From contig NZ_JAROAV010000037.1 of NCBI RefSeq assembly GCF_029439465.1, forward strand, positions 43,524-107,523: a stretch of DNA of 64,000 nt, written 5' to 3'. The position numbers and the translations under genes were made by a program. Each line of letters starts with the position of its first letter. Position 1 is the first letter of the stretch. The DNA comes from Luteipulveratus flavus. Lineage in GTDB: Bacteria > Actinomycetota > Actinomycetes > Actinomycetales > Dermatophilaceae. The notes under the pieces were generated by a model. It was not told where the DNA came from. It did no database searches and saw only the letters and a program-made list of their open reading frames with translations. Positions 33,249 to 42,455 of the stretch are shown in pieces.

Positions 33249-33758
33249 TCAGCGCACCGGGAAGCGGACCTCGTACGTGCGCCGGCCCTCGAGCCGGAAG
33301 GACACCCCGCGCTCGGTCTCCCACGCGACCGGGCTGCCGCGACGGGTCTCGACGACGGTGGCGTCGCGTAGGTGAAGCTGCAGGCACGGCGACCGCTGGA
33401 GCGAGACCTGTCGTCCGCGCCGGTGCTGGTCCTCGTCGTCGTGGTGGCCGACCTCGGTGCCGGCGGTCACGACCACCGGGCACTTGCTCGCCCGGCGCAG
33501 GGCCACCAGGCCGACGACCGTCGACTCGTTGATCTGCTCCAGCGACGTGCAGGTCGGGCCGTACCAGGCGGTGCAGTGCCCACGGGAACGCCAGCTGACC
33601 CCGCCCAGGCCGAGCCGCGCCGCCGCCTGCTCCTGGGTCAGCTTCGCCGCCGGGTCGACGGGATGCCCGTCCGCCTCGCGGGCGTACGCGCGCGCCGCCA
33701 CGCCACCGATCACGAGGACGGCCACGATGACCAGGTAGCCCACGATGCGCGCTCGCAC
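33249..33758 (-). CDS. Membrane-anchored paralogue of the neighbouring M15-like protein
   Basis: 169 residues from GTG; signal anchor RIVGYLVIVAVLVIGGVAARAYA. KLTQEQAAARLGLGGVSWRSRGHCTAWYGPTCTSLEQINESTVVGLVALRRASKCPVVVTAGTEVGHH parallels the next gene (KLTHAQAASQLSAAGVTWSSSGGCT, TSFEQINQTTVSGVITLKRASGC). The metal-site region is degraded here: HRRGRQVSL in place of SHWNGYKVDI, and no terminal NHWDI. Looks like a non-catalytic relative, or one diverging in function. Confidence 0.7.
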   Translation of the reverse strand: MRARIVGYLVIVAVLVIGGVAARAYAREADGHPVDPAAKLTQEQAAARLGLGGVSWRSRGHCTAWYGPTCTSLEQINESTVVGLVALRRASKCPVVVTAGTEVGHHDDEDQHRRGRQVSLQRSPCLQLHLRDATVVETRRGSPVAWETERGVSFRLEGRRTYEVRFPVR

Positions 33759-33798
33759 GTCCGCCTCCTAGGCGTCCGTCGTCACGGCCGACCGACGG

Positions 33799-34299
33799 TC
33801 AGCCGCCGCTGGAGTAGTAGGTGATGTCCCAGTGGTTGCCCTCGTCGCAGTAGAGGTTGCCCGAGGGCGCCTTCCACTGCGGGTAGCCGTCGCCGCGCAG
33901 CCCGATGTAGGTGAACGAGTTCTTGATGTAGTTGCCGATGCACGTGTACTTGGTGATGTCGACCTTGTAGCCGTTCCAGTGGCTGTACGTGCCCGACGCG
34001 TGGCCGCTCTCGGTGCCGCCGGTGATGTTGATCGCGCAGCCACTCGCCCGCTTGAGCGTGATGACACCGCTCACCGTGGTCTGGTTGATCTGCTCGAACG
34101 AGGTGCAGCTGGAGTTCGTACGCGTGGTGCAGCCTCCGCTGGAGGACCAGGTGACGCCGGCGGCCGACAGCTGCGACGCGGCCTGGGCATGGGTCAGCTT
34201 GGTGACGGCGCTCGCGCTGGGTGCCGTCCCCAGGACGGCGAGGCCAGCAGCGGTGACGGCCGCACCCAGCTGGGCTGCTCGACGGACAGGAACACGCAT
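33799..34299 (-). CDS. Secreted M15-like (D-Ala-D-Ala peptidase-related) domain protein
   Basis: 166 residues. Signal peptide VPVRRAAQLGAAVTAAGLAVLGTAPSASA. The mature domain has CTSFEQINQTTVSGVITLKRASGCAINITGGTESGHASGTYSHWNGYKVDI, where SHWNGYKVD resembles the SxHxxGxAxD zinc motif of M15 peptidases, and a C-terminal EGNHWDITYY that can supply the last His. Four Cys could make disulfides. I infer peptidoglycan peptide hydrolysis from these motifs and from the neighbours; the call to M15 is not certain. Confidence 0.65.
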   Translation of the reverse strand: MRVPVRRAAQLGAAVTAAGLAVLGTAPSASAVTKLTHAQAASQLSAAGVTWSSSGGCTTRTNSSCTSFEQINQTTVSGVITLKRASGCAINITGGTESGHASGTYSHWNGYKVDITKYTCIGNYIKNSFTYIGLRGDGYPQWKAPSGNLYCDEGNHWDITYYSSGG

Positions 34300-34486
34300 G
34301 GGTCCTCCTCGGCTCGATGAGCGGGTCGCTCGTCGCGACGCTAGAACGGGTTGACCCCGTTGCGGGTGAACGGCGGTCGATGGATTGGTCAGAAAACGAC
34401 CAGGCCCGTTCTTTCGTAGCCGCGTCGTAGCGAGGCAGTAGCGATGCCCTCCACGGTGGAGCTCCCCACCACCCAGGAGGCCCTCG

Positions 34487-35320
34487 ATGGCAGCGCACCC
34501 GAATCGTCGTACGGTCCTGATCGCGGCCGCCGCCCTCGGCGCCGCGGGCGTGCTGCGACCGGCCACCGCCCGGGCCGCCCTCCCCACGGTGAACATGGAG
34601 CTGGTAGTGCTCGCCGCCCAGCTCGACCCGGTCAAGACCGGGACCGTCATCACCACCGGAGCGGGGCCGAGCGTCACGAAGGTCGAGCAGGCGCTCGTCG
34701 CTCGCGGGCTGCTGGACGCGTCGTACGTCGACGGGCACTTCGGCACCGTGACGCGGACGGCGTACGGGCAGTGGCAGGAGAGCCTCGGCTACAGCGGGCT
34801 CGGCGCCAACGGCCTGCCGGGCAAGGCCTCGCTCACCGCCCTCGGTGAGAGCCGGTTCACGGTGCTCAGGCCGATCTCGCCGGGGACCCGGACGACGTAC
34901 CAGGGGTACCCGTTCAACACCCGGACGGTCGCGATGCTGCGTGAGGCGTTCCGGCTGGCCGGGGTCACCCCGGCGGTCGAGCAGGGCTCCTACTCCCCCG
35001 GCGCCGACCCGACCTCGGCCGGCACCCACGACGGCGGCGGCGCGGTCGACCTGGACGCCGAGGCGCTCACCGCCGGCCAGCGCACGGCGGTCGTCACCGC
35101 GCTGCGCCGGGTCGGGTTCGCCGCCTGGCTGCGGACGCCGTCCCAGGGCGACTGGCCGCTGCACATCCACGGCATCGCGGTCAACGACACCGACCTGGCC
35201 CGCGCCGCGCAGACCCAGGTCGGCCGCTACTACCAGGGCCGCAACGGCCTGGCCAACAACCTCCCCGACGACGGCCCGCAGGTTCCCAAGGTCACCTGGG
35301 AGGAGTACCTGCGCGCCTGA
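34487..35320 (+). CDS. Secreted peptidoglycan-binding, M15-like peptidase
   Basis: 277 residues. A twin-arginine-like signal NRRTVLIAAAALGAAGVLRPATARA precedes a peptidoglycan-binding-1-type repeat (VTKVEQALVARGLLDASYVDGHFGTVTRTAYGQWQESLGYSG). The C-terminal domain has QGSYSPGADPTSAGTHDGGGAVDL, a THxGGGAxD zinc motif, and WPLHIHGIAV with the further His ligands, as in Hedgehog/M15-type DD- or LD-peptidases. First gene of a plus-strand series of three secreted wall-active proteins. AGGAGG ribosome site. Confidence 0.8.
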   Translation: MAAHPNRRTVLIAAAALGAAGVLRPATARAALPTVNMELVVLAAQLDPVKTGTVITTGAGPSVTKVEQALVARGLLDASYVDGHFGTVTRTAYGQWQESLGYSGLGANGLPGKASLTALGESRFTVLRPISPGTRTTYQGYPFNTRTVAMLREAFRLAGVTPAVEQGSYSPGADPTSAGTHDGGGAVDLDAEALTAGQRTAVVTALRRVGFAAWLRTPSQGDWPLHIHGIAVNDTDLARAAQTQVGRYYQGRNGLANNLPDDGPQVPKVTWEEYLRA

Positions 35321-35365
35321 CCGCACCACCCATCCGCACGATCCGCAGCATCGAGAGGAAGAGCC

Positions 35366-36259
35366 ATGTCCCGTACCCGTCGTTCGCTCGCCGTCGCCGC
35401 CGCCGTCACCGCGCTCACCGGGGGCCTCGCCGTCACCGCCATGCCCTCCGCCCAGGCCGCCTCCCGCGACGGCGTCTGCGACAGCGGAGAGTTCTGCTAC
35501 TACTACAACTCCGACTTCGCCGGCTCGATCTCCGACTTCACCAGCTCGGTCTCCGACTACGGCACCTCGCAGCCGGACTGCTACGAGTTCAAGGGCCCCG
35601 GCAACGGCCAGGGCCTGTGCATCAAGAACAACGCCGCCTCGGTCTGGAACCGGACGAGCAGCGCGGTCACCGTCTACTACAACAGCGGGTACGCGGGCTC
35701 GACGCAGACCATTGCGTCCGGCGGCAAGGTCAACCTGAACGCCACGCTGAAGAACAACAACGCCTCGCACCGGATCGGATCGACCAGCGGCACCGAGAAC
35801 CTCTCGTACGGCCTGTACGACGCCTCCGGCGGCCGCATCACCTGCGGGTTCGACGGGTACGTCAACACCCCCGGCCGGCACGAGGGCATCGACATCGCTC
35901 GCGGCATCGGTTCGCCGGTGCGCGCCCTGATCGGCGGCAAGGTGATCAACGTGGTCCGCGGCGCCAACGGCAGCAGCGGCCTCTCGACGATCGCCGTCTA
36001 CAACGCGACGTACGACAAGACGATCGTCTACCTGCACTCGGCACCGCTGTCGAGCGTGACGATCGGTGACACGGTCAACCGCGACCAGCAGATCGCGACC
36101 GAGGCCTGGCGCGGTGTCTCCTCCAGCAGCGGCGCCCACACCCACGTCGAGATGCGCCTCGGCCAGCACACCCTGGCGGCCAAGAGCGTGAACGACCCGG
36201 TGCTGGACAACCCGAACCCCACCTCGTTCTGGGAGGCGCGCGGCTACAACGTGCGGTGA
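35366..36259 (+). CDS. Secreted M23 metallopeptidase with N-terminal I36-like module
   Basis: 297 residues. Signal peptide to about residue 34 (AMPSAQA). Residues about 36-140 are a Tyr/Asn/Gly-rich module with conserved Cys (DGVCDSGEFCYYYNSD, CYEFKGPGNGQGLCIKNN), similar to the peptidase-inhibitor I36/beta-gamma-crystallin-like domains of actinobacterial exoproteins. The C-terminal domain is M23 (lysostaphin/LytM-like): HEGIDIARG near 172 and HTHVEM near 257 carry the zinc ligands. Likely cleaves peptidoglycan cross-bridges. The module is shared with the next gene. Confidence 0.88.
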   Translation: MSRTRRSLAVAAAVTALTGGLAVTAMPSAQAASRDGVCDSGEFCYYYNSDFAGSISDFTSSVSDYGTSQPDCYEFKGPGNGQGLCIKNNAASVWNRTSSAVTVYYNSGYAGSTQTIASGGKVNLNATLKNNNASHRIGSTSGTENLSYGLYDASGGRITCGFDGYVNTPGRHEGIDIARGIGSPVRALIGGKVINVVRGANGSSGLSTIAVYNATYDKTIVYLHSAPLSSVTIGDTVNRDQQIATEAWRGVSSSSGAHTHVEMRLGQHTLAAKSVNDPVLDNPNPTSFWEARGYNVR

Positions 36260-36369
36260 CCGTCTCCTAGTCGAGACCTGTTCGCCCACAACGTCGTTCG
36301 AACCACGGGGCCGCTGCACGCGCAGGGGTGTGCAGCGGCCCCGACCCGTCCCGTCTGCGAGGAGTCCTC

Positions 36370-37227
36370 ATGTCCCGAACCCGCTTCACCCGCCTGTCGG
36401 TGCTCGCCGCCGTCCCGCTCGCCACACTCGGTCTGGTCGTCGCCGGCACCGTCTCCCCGTCGGCCGCGCACGCCGCAGGACGCGACGGCGTCTGCGACTC
36501 CGGCGAGTTCTGCTACTACTACAACAGCGACGAGGCGGGTTCGGTCTCCGACTTCACGTCCTCCATCGACGACTACGGCACGACCCAGCCCAGCTGTTAC
36601 GACTTCAAGGGCGCCGGCGCCGGCAAGGGCCTGTGCGTGAAGAACAACGCCGCCTCCGCCTGGAACCGCAGTGACCGGCCCGTGATCGTCTACTACAACA
36701 GCAACTACGGCGGCGCGAGCCAGACGATCCAACCGGGCACGAAGGCCAACCTGAACGCCACGCTGAAGAACAACAACGCCTCGCACCAGTTCTACTCGAA
36801 CAACCAGCTCACGGCGTTCACCTTCTTCGTCGGGATCGGTTACACCAAGCGGCAGTCCGCCGGGATGGTCGGCAACCTGATGCAGGAGTCCGGGACGGGC
36901 GTCAACCCCAACGCGACCCAGGCCGGCGGCGCCGGCCGCGGCATCGCGCAGTGGAGCACCGGCGGCCGGTGGGACACCTCGGCCAACGACAACGTCGTCT
37001 GGTACGCCAACAAGCTCGGCATGTCGCCGTGGTCGCTCACGCTGCAGCTGAAGTTCGTCCAGTACGAGCTCAACACCTTCAGCGGCTACGGGAAGTCGCC
37101 GCTAATCGCGTCCACCACCATCGACGGCGCGACCGTGGTCTTCCAGGACTACTTCGAGCGGTGCGGCACCTGCTACACCGCCAACCGGAAGGCGTACGCC
37201 CACCAGGTGTACGACACGTACGCCTGA
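36370..37227 (+). CDS. Secreted I36-like module fused to a phage-tail-type lysozyme
   Basis: 285 residues. Signal peptide to about residue 37 (SAAHA). The N-terminal module (DGVCDSGEFCYYYNSDEAGS to LNATLKNNNASH) is about three quarters identical by eye to that of the upstream gene. The catalytic part is different: GMVGNLMQESGTGVNPNATQAGGAGRGIAQWS matches the phage-tail lysozyme family, with the catalytic Glu in MQESG near residue 172, and ends with GATVVFQDYFERCGTCY. A muramidase role is inferred. A terminator-like hairpin follows. Confidence 0.86.
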   Translation: MSRTRFTRLSVLAAVPLATLGLVVAGTVSPSAAHAAGRDGVCDSGEFCYYYNSDEAGSVSDFTSSIDDYGTTQPSCYDFKGAGAGKGLCVKNNAASAWNRSDRPVIVYYNSNYGGASQTIQPGTKANLNATLKNNNASHQFYSNNQLTAFTFFVGIGYTKRQSAGMVGNLMQESGTGVNPNATQAGGAGRGIAQWSTGGRWDTSANDNVVWYANKLGMSPWSLTLQLKFVQYELNTFSGYGKSPLIASTTIDGATVVFQDYFERCGTCYTANRKAYAHQVYDTYA

Positions 37228-37234
37228 GCCGCAC

Positions 37235-37272
37235 CCGCCTGACCCCGGCGCGTACGGCCCGGGGTCAGGCGG
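37235..37272. terminator. Hairpin at the convergence of the lysozyme and SARP genes
   Basis: Perfect 12-bp arms CCGCCTGACCCC and GGGGTCAGGCGG enclose a 14-base loop that can itself pair (GGC...GCC). It overlaps the last codons of the minus-strand SARP gene. Confidence 0.6.
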
Positions 37273-40174
37273 AGAGTGCCTGCAGCGCGAGCTCGGAGGC
37301 TGCAGCCTCCCGGTCGTTGCCGGTGGCGGCCCACAGCTCGGCCGACCGCCGCAGCTGGGCACGTGCGGCGGCACCGTTGCCCCGTCGGGCCTCGAGCGAG
37401 GCGAGCTCACGGCGGCTGACCGCCTCGTCCGCGAAGGTGCCGTTGCGGTGGAACGTCTCGGCCGCGCGCGTGAGGTCGGCGCACGCGTCGTCGACCGCAC
37501 CGAGGTCGACGTGGATCGTCGCGCGCCGGCCGAGCGCGAACGCCACGCACCGCTCGTCCTCGAGCCGGGTGAGAATGCTCAGGGCCTCGGCCAGCGCGAC
37601 CAGCGCGGCGGTGGAGTCGCCGGACCGGTGCTGCAGCACGCTCAGCTCACGGAGCACGATCGCCTCGCGGTGCGCGTCACCCTCCTCGCGGGCCATGACC
37701 AGCGCGGTACGGAACCACCGCCACGCCTCGCTGTGCCGCTCCTGGGCGAGCAGGATCATCCCGCCCGAGCAGTGCAGGTGCGCCCGAAAGGCGCGGTCGG
37801 TGTCGTCCGCCAGCTCCAGCGCCTGGTTGAGCAGCTCGAACGCGACCGACGGCCGGCCGCAGATCCGGTGCGCCGAGACGAGGCCGGCGAGCGCCGTCGC
37901 CTGACCCCGCCGGTGCCCGATCGAGCGGTAGAGCCGCAGCGAGCGTTCCGCCAGCCGGGCGGCGTCGTCGAGCTCGCTGCGGTACAGGTGCACCTGGGAG
38001 AGCCCGCGCAGCAGCGCGGCCTGGGCGAGACGGTTGTCGAGGGTGGCGAGCAGCGCGACCTCATGACTGCGCCGCCAGTCGTCGAGCAAAGCGCGGTCGT
38101 CGAAGTACGACGACAGGCCGGCCGCGAGCTCCCACGCCGCGTCGGACAGCCCCCAGTCCGCGGCAAGTCCGACCGCGGCCAGCAGGGTGCCGCGCTCGGC
38201 GTCCAGCCAGGAGAACGGGTCGGTGACGTGCTGGGTGACGGTGTGCGCCGGCAACGGGCGGCGTACGGCCGGACCTCGCGGCGGGTGGAACGGACTGGGC
38301 GGCAGACTGCGCCGCGCCCCCTCGACCAGGTGCAGCCAGGTCGCGAGCACCCGCTCGACGGCCGCCCGCAGCTCCTCGGTGTCCAGGTGCCGGCACCACT
38401 CGACCGCGCGGACGCGCAGCAGGTCGTGCAGGCGGTAGCGGGGCTGGCCGTGGGCATCGGTCGAGACGAGCGAGACCAGGTTGGCATCGACGAGAGCGTC
38501 GAGCACGTCGTCGGCGTGGTCCCGGTCCAGCAGCGGGCCGACGACCCAGCCGGGCAGATCGTTGGGACCGAGCAGGCCCAGCAGCCCGAACGCCCGGCAC
38601 GCCTCGTCGGGCAGCATCCGCAGTGACAGGTCGACGCTGGAACGCACGTCCAGGTCGCCGAGCTTCAGCTCGCTCAGCCGCCGGCTCTCGTCCTCGAGCC
38701 GGGCCCGCAGCACGGCGAGCGACCAGTGGGGACGGCCGACCAGCTTGCCCCCGGCCACCCGGATCGACAGCGGCAGGTAGCCGCAGGCGCGGACGATGTC
38801 GCGCGCCGCGTCCGGCTCGCGCGCTACCCGCTCCCGGCCGACGATCCGGCCGAGCAGTTCGTACGCGGACGCCGGGTCGAGCGGGTCCAGCGGGACGTGA
38901 CGCGCGGCGGGCAGGTCGGTCAGCAGGCGACGCGTGGTGACGACGAGTGCGCTGCGGCCGTTCGGCGGGATCAGCGGGCGGACCTGCTCGGCCGACCCCG
39001 CATCGTCCACGAGCAGCAGCATCCGCCGGTCGGCGAGGAGCGAGCGCAGCAGCGAGGAGCGGGCGGCCGGTTCGTCCGGGAGGGCTCGGCCGCTCACCCC
39101 GAGGGAGCCGAGGATCTCCGCGAGCAGTGCGGACGCCTCGCGGGGCGCGTCCGACGTGCCCGCCAGGTCGAGGTAGAGCTGGCCGTCCGGGAAGCGGTCC
39201 GTCAGCTCTCGCGCGGCGTGCAGCGCCAACGCCGACTTGCCGGTGCCGGGTGCGCCCGTCACGACGACCACGCTCGGTGGCCCGGTGTCGTCAGCGGGCG
39301 AGGCCAGGTCGACGAGCCGACCGAGCTCGCCCCGCCGACCGGTGAAGTCGGCGACGTCGGCCGGCAGCTGGAAGACCGCCTGGGTCGGCGTCGACGGCTG
39401 TCTCGGCGAGGGGCGCGGGTCAGGGGCCGGGTCGACGACCTCGCCGGCGAGGATCTGCCGGTGGAGCTCCTGCACGGCAGCGCAGGGCTCGACGCCGAGC
39501 TCGGTCCGCAGGACGCGTCGCAGCCGCTGGTACTCCTGCAGCGCCTCCGCCTGCCGTCCGCAGTGGTGCAGCGCCAGCATCAGCTGCTGCCAGGGCAGCT
39601 CGCGCAGTGGATGCTCACCGACGTGGTCCCGGATCGCACCGATCACCTCGCGGGAGCGGCCCGCCCCGATCTCGGCCTCGAAGCAGGCCTCGACGAGCGC
39701 CAGCCGACGCTCCCGCAGGCGTTCGACGCTCGGGTGGACCAGCGCGCTCTGCGGCACGTCGGCGTACGGCTGGCCGCGCCACTGCGCGAGCGCGGCGGTC
39801 AGGACCGTGGCCGCCGCACTCGGGTGGCCCGCGCGCAGGAGCGAGGCGCCCTCCTCCAGCTGGGTGCTCATGACCTCGCTGTCGAGCTCGCCGGGCGGCA
39901 CCGCGAGCCGGTACCCCGGCGGTGCGGTCACCAGCACTCGGCCGTCGCGGTCGCCGAGCAGCCGGCGGAGCCGCAGGACGTAGCCGTGGATCTGGGTGGA
40001 CGCCGTCTTCGGCGGGCTGGCCCCCCACACCTCGTCGGTGAGGGCGTCGATCGACACGACGGAGGGCGTCTGCGCCACGAGCGCAGCGAGCACCGCACGG
40101 CACTTGGTGCCGCCGATCCGCTGCCAGCCGGCACCGTCGGACACCTCGACCGGTCCGAGCACCCCGATCCGCAT
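37265..40174 (-). CDS. SARP/AfsR-family transcriptional regulator with NB-ARC and TPR domains
   Basis: 969 residues. A winged-helix DNA-binding domain (MRIGVLGPVEVSDGAGWQRIGG to QIHGYVLRLRRLLGD) precedes a bacterial transcriptional activation domain (HPLRELPWQQLMLALHHCGRQAEALQEYQRLRRVL). The NB-ARC ATPase has the P-loop VVVTGAPGTGKSALA near residue 310 and Walker B RMLLLVDDAG. The C-terminal half is TPR-like repeats (LATLDNRLAQAALLRGLSQVHLY and onward). This is the AfsR architecture, controlling secondary metabolism or exoprotein genes. Its nearest partners are the convergent secreted hydrolases. Confidence 0.93.
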   Translation of the reverse strand: MRIGVLGPVEVSDGAGWQRIGGTKCRAVLAALVAQTPSVVSIDALTDEVWGASPPKTASTQIHGYVLRLRRLLGDRDGRVLVTAPPGYRLAVPPGELDSEVMSTQLEEGASLLRAGHPSAAATVLTAALAQWRGQPYADVPQSALVHPSVERLRERRLALVEACFEAEIGAGRSREVIGAIRDHVGEHPLRELPWQQLMLALHHCGRQAEALQEYQRLRRVLRTELGVEPCAAVQELHRQILAGEVVDPAPDPRPSPRQPSTPTQAVFQLPADVADFTGRRGELGRLVDLASPADDTGPPSVVVVTGAPGTGKSALALHAARELTDRFPDGQLYLDLAGTSDAPREASALLAEILGSLGVSGRALPDEPAARSSLLRSLLADRRMLLLVDDAGSAEQVRPLIPPNGRSALVVTTRRLLTDLPAARHVPLDPLDPASAYELLGRIVGRERVAREPDAARDIVRACGYLPLSIRVAGGKLVGRPHWSLAVLRARLEDESRRLSELKLGDLDVRSSVDLSLRMLPDEACRAFGLLGLLGPNDLPGWVVGPLLDRDHADDVLDALVDANLVSLVSTDAHGQPRYRLHDLLRVRAVEWCRHLDTEELRAAVERVLATWLHLVEGARRSLPPSPFHPPRGPAVRRPLPAHTVTQHVTDPFSWLDAERGTLLAAVGLAADWGLSDAAWELAAGLSSYFDDRALLDDWRRSHEVALLATLDNRLAQAALLRGLSQVHLYRSELDDAARLAERSLRLYRSIGHRRGQATALAGLVSAHRICGRPSVAFELLNQALELADDTDRAFRAHLHCSGGMILLAQERHSEAWRWFRTALVMAREEGDAHREAIVLRELSVLQHRSGDSTAALVALAEALSILTRLEDERCVAFALGRRATIHVDLGAVDDACADLTRAAETFHRNGTFADEAVSRRELASLEARRGNGAAARAQLRRSAELWAATGNDREAAASELALQALSA

Positions 40175-40375
40175 CACCCTGACTCCGATCACGCCGACCC
40201 CAGAGCACCGGCTGCACGCCGATGCTCTGGAACCTAGCCGCCGGGCGTGAACGATCGGCGATCAGCGATCGACGGATTCGGCCGTCCCGCTGGTCGGCCT
40301 GATGATCGAGTACCGCGTCGGCGTCCAGGTCAAGCAGACCTACGACGTGGTCGAGGTGGACGAAGGCTTCCTTCA

Positions 40376-41132
40376 ATGACTCGCACACTGTTCGATGACG
40401 AGCAAGGAAAACGAACAATGAAAGCCAACGGCCTCGAGGCTGTCATTGTGGATCTGTCCTTGTTCGGGAACCGGTCTCCCGGCTCACTGGTGGAGATCCG
40501 GGGCAGTGATTCACGTCGCGGTGACTGGGTGCACCGCGCGTTCGTGCCTGCGCCGTTGCCGGCCACCAGCCCGGACCTGTCCGGACCTACGTACCACCAG
40601 CGCCCTGGAGGGTACGTACGCGCCGCTCGCCGTCGTGCTCGAGGCCGACGAGGACAGTCCCGGCAGCCAGGACATGACGGAGATCCTCAACTACGTCCGG
40701 ATGGCCGAGTACGGCTTCGCCTGGGCGAACGACGAGCGGCTTCGAGACGCTCCACCCGTTCCAGGACGGCAACGGCCGGATCGGGCGGTTCTTGGTCGTC
40801 CTGCACCTGCCCCGTCAGGGCGTGCTGTCCGAGCCCACGCTGACCGTCTCACCGTGGTTCGAGGCCAGGCGTGCCGAGTACTACGACCGCTTGCTCGCGG
40901 TGAGCACAGACGGCGACTGGGACCTCTTCGTCGCGTCCTTCGCGATGGGACTGGCGGCCGCGGCGGACCTCACCCGGCGACAGACTTGGTGCTGTCCTAC
41001 CCACGCGCCAACCAGCTCGTCGGCCAGCTGATGGAGATCGGCGTCCTCGATGTCGTTCGCGCGGATGCCTACAAGCGGCGCTTCTTCGCGCCGCGAGTCA
41101 TCGACGTACTCGTCGTCGCGGGGGGTTCGTGA
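40376..41132 (+). pseudogene. Broken Fic-domain AMP-transferase gene
   Basis: Fic-like sequence scattered over two frames. One frame gives MTRTLFDDEQGKRTMKANG, LSLFGNRSPGSLVEIRG and PATSPDLSGPTY. Another, from about 40590, gives LEGTYAPLAVVLEADEDS and EILNYVRMAEYGFAWANDERL. The first frame returns near 40740 with FETLHPFQDGNGRIGRFLVV, the Fic motif HPFxDGNGRxGR, then EYYDRLLAVSTDGDWDLF. The last part is read again in the second frame (LVLSYPRANQLVGQLMEIGV, YKRRFFAPRV). About 40 residues are missing before the Fic motif. At least three frame changes make it non-functional. Confidence 0.85.
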
Positions 41133-41225
41133 GCAGCTTCACCTCCGTCCGGCAGACACCCCGGTCTCTGCTCGCCGCTGAGCAGGGTGCTCGGTCGAGG
41201 CCGGCTGGCTCGGCTCAGAGAGCCG

Positions 41226-42455
41226 TCAGACCAGCTGCAGGTACTCGTCCCAGCCGCCGGCCGGCGCACCCTGGAGCACCTGCAGCCGTTGCAGCACCGC
41301 CGGTGACTGCACGTCCAGCCAGTCGCACAGCTGCCGGAACGACACGAACCGAGTGTCCGGCTGCTGCGCCATCGCCGCCATCGCCGCCTCGACGGCCTCC
41401 ATGTAGATGCCGCCGTTCCAGCGCTCGAAGTGGTTGCCGATGACCAGCGGCGCGCGGTTGCCGTCGTACGCCCGAAGGAAGCCGGCGGCGTACGCCTCGA
41501 CGGCCTGCCGCTTCCACGTGGCGCGCATCGCCGGGTCGCCGTTGGGCGAGCCGGACTGGTTGGCCATCAGGTTGTAGTCCATCGCGATGACGCCGTTGCG
41601 GGTGCCGGGCAGCGGGATCGGCTGCATCGACAGGTCCCACGGCCCGGCCGTCCTCGTCGGCCAGGTCGCGGTACGGGTCGCGCTGGAGTCGTAGCGCCAG
41701 CCCAGCTCGGCAGCGGCGAGCCGCAGGTTGTCGGCGCCCTCCAGGCACGGGGCGCGTCCGCCGACGAGCTCGGTGGTGTAGTCGAACGGCAGCGCGGGAA
41801 GGTCGGTGAACCCCGTGTTCGTCCGCCACTGCGCCACGAACCGGTGGACCTGGTCGATCTCGGACTTCCAGTCCTGCGGCGACCACTGCGACACCCCGGT
41901 CGGCCCGCAGAAGTGCCCGTTGAAGTGAGTGGCGATCTCGTGCCCGGCCAGCCACGCCTTGCCCGTCTGCTCGATCGTCGCGTGGACGTACTCGTCCGGG
42001 AAGTAGCCGATGTCGGACGCCCCGACCCGGTGCCGCGGCGGGTGGTAGAGGTCCTTCCTGGCTCGCGGCAGGAAGTAGATCGCCGACAGGAAGTAGGTCA
42101 TGGACGCGTGGTAGCGGCGCGCGACGTCCTGGAAGTAGGAGTTCAGCCGGGCACCGGTCTGACCGCCGCCGTCCCAGGAGATGACGACGAACTGCGGTGG
42201 CCGCTCGCCCGGCCGGAGCGCGTGCGGCCGCGGCGGCTGGTGCGGCTGCGGGCCGGTGTCCGACATCGACCCGTCCCCGATGAGGCGTACGGCAGGGGTC
42301 GACGACGGCGTCGCGCCGGTCGTGGCGGTCGAGGGCCTCTTCGAGGAGGAGGCGGCCGGGCCTGCGGCTCGCTCGCGCGGCGCGCACGCGGCGAGCGCGC
42401 CCCCGGTCCCCACCGCGGCCGCTGCGAGAGCAGCGCGTCTGCTGATCTGCGTCAT
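41226..42455 (-). CDS. Polysaccharide-deacetylase-like secreted lipoprotein
   Basis: 409 residues. A Tat/lipoprotein signal ISRRAALAAAAVGTGGALAAC (lipobox ALAAC) and a Ser/Thr/Pro linker precede a deacetylase-like barrel. FVVISWDGGGQTGARLNSYFQDVARRYHASMTYFLS carries the catalytic-type Asp, and GHEIATHFNGHFCG carries the HxxxH zinc His pair. Later YDSSATRTATWP and RAPLVIGNHFERWNGGIYMEAV. The start ATG at 42455 has an AGGGG site six bases upstream, unlike the ATG two codons earlier. Substrate uncertain. Confidence 0.85.
   Translation of the reverse strand: MTQISRRAALAAAAVGTGGALAACAPRERAAGPAASSSKRPSTATTGATPSSTPAVRLIGDGSMSDTGPQPHQPPRPHALRPGERPPQFVVISWDGGGQTGARLNSYFQDVARRYHASMTYFLSAIYFLPRARKDLYHPPRHRVGASDIGYFPDEYVHATIEQTGKAWLAGHEIATHFNGHFCGPTGVSQWSPQDWKSEIDQVHRFVAQWRTNTGFTDLPALPFDYTTELVGGRAPCLEGADNLRLAAAELGWRYDSSATRTATWPTRTAGPWDLSMQPIPLPGTRNGVIAMDYNLMANQSGSPNGDPAMRATWKRQAVEAYAAGFLRAYDGNRAPLVIGNHFERWNGGIYMEAVEAAMAAMAQQPDTRFVSFRQLCDWLDVQSPAVLQRLQVLQGAPAGGWDEYLQLV

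Noticed and set aside
33249..37227. Prophage lysis module
   Set aside because: The lysozyme domain is phage-tail-like, but there are no holin, tail or head genes and each protein has its own secretion signal.
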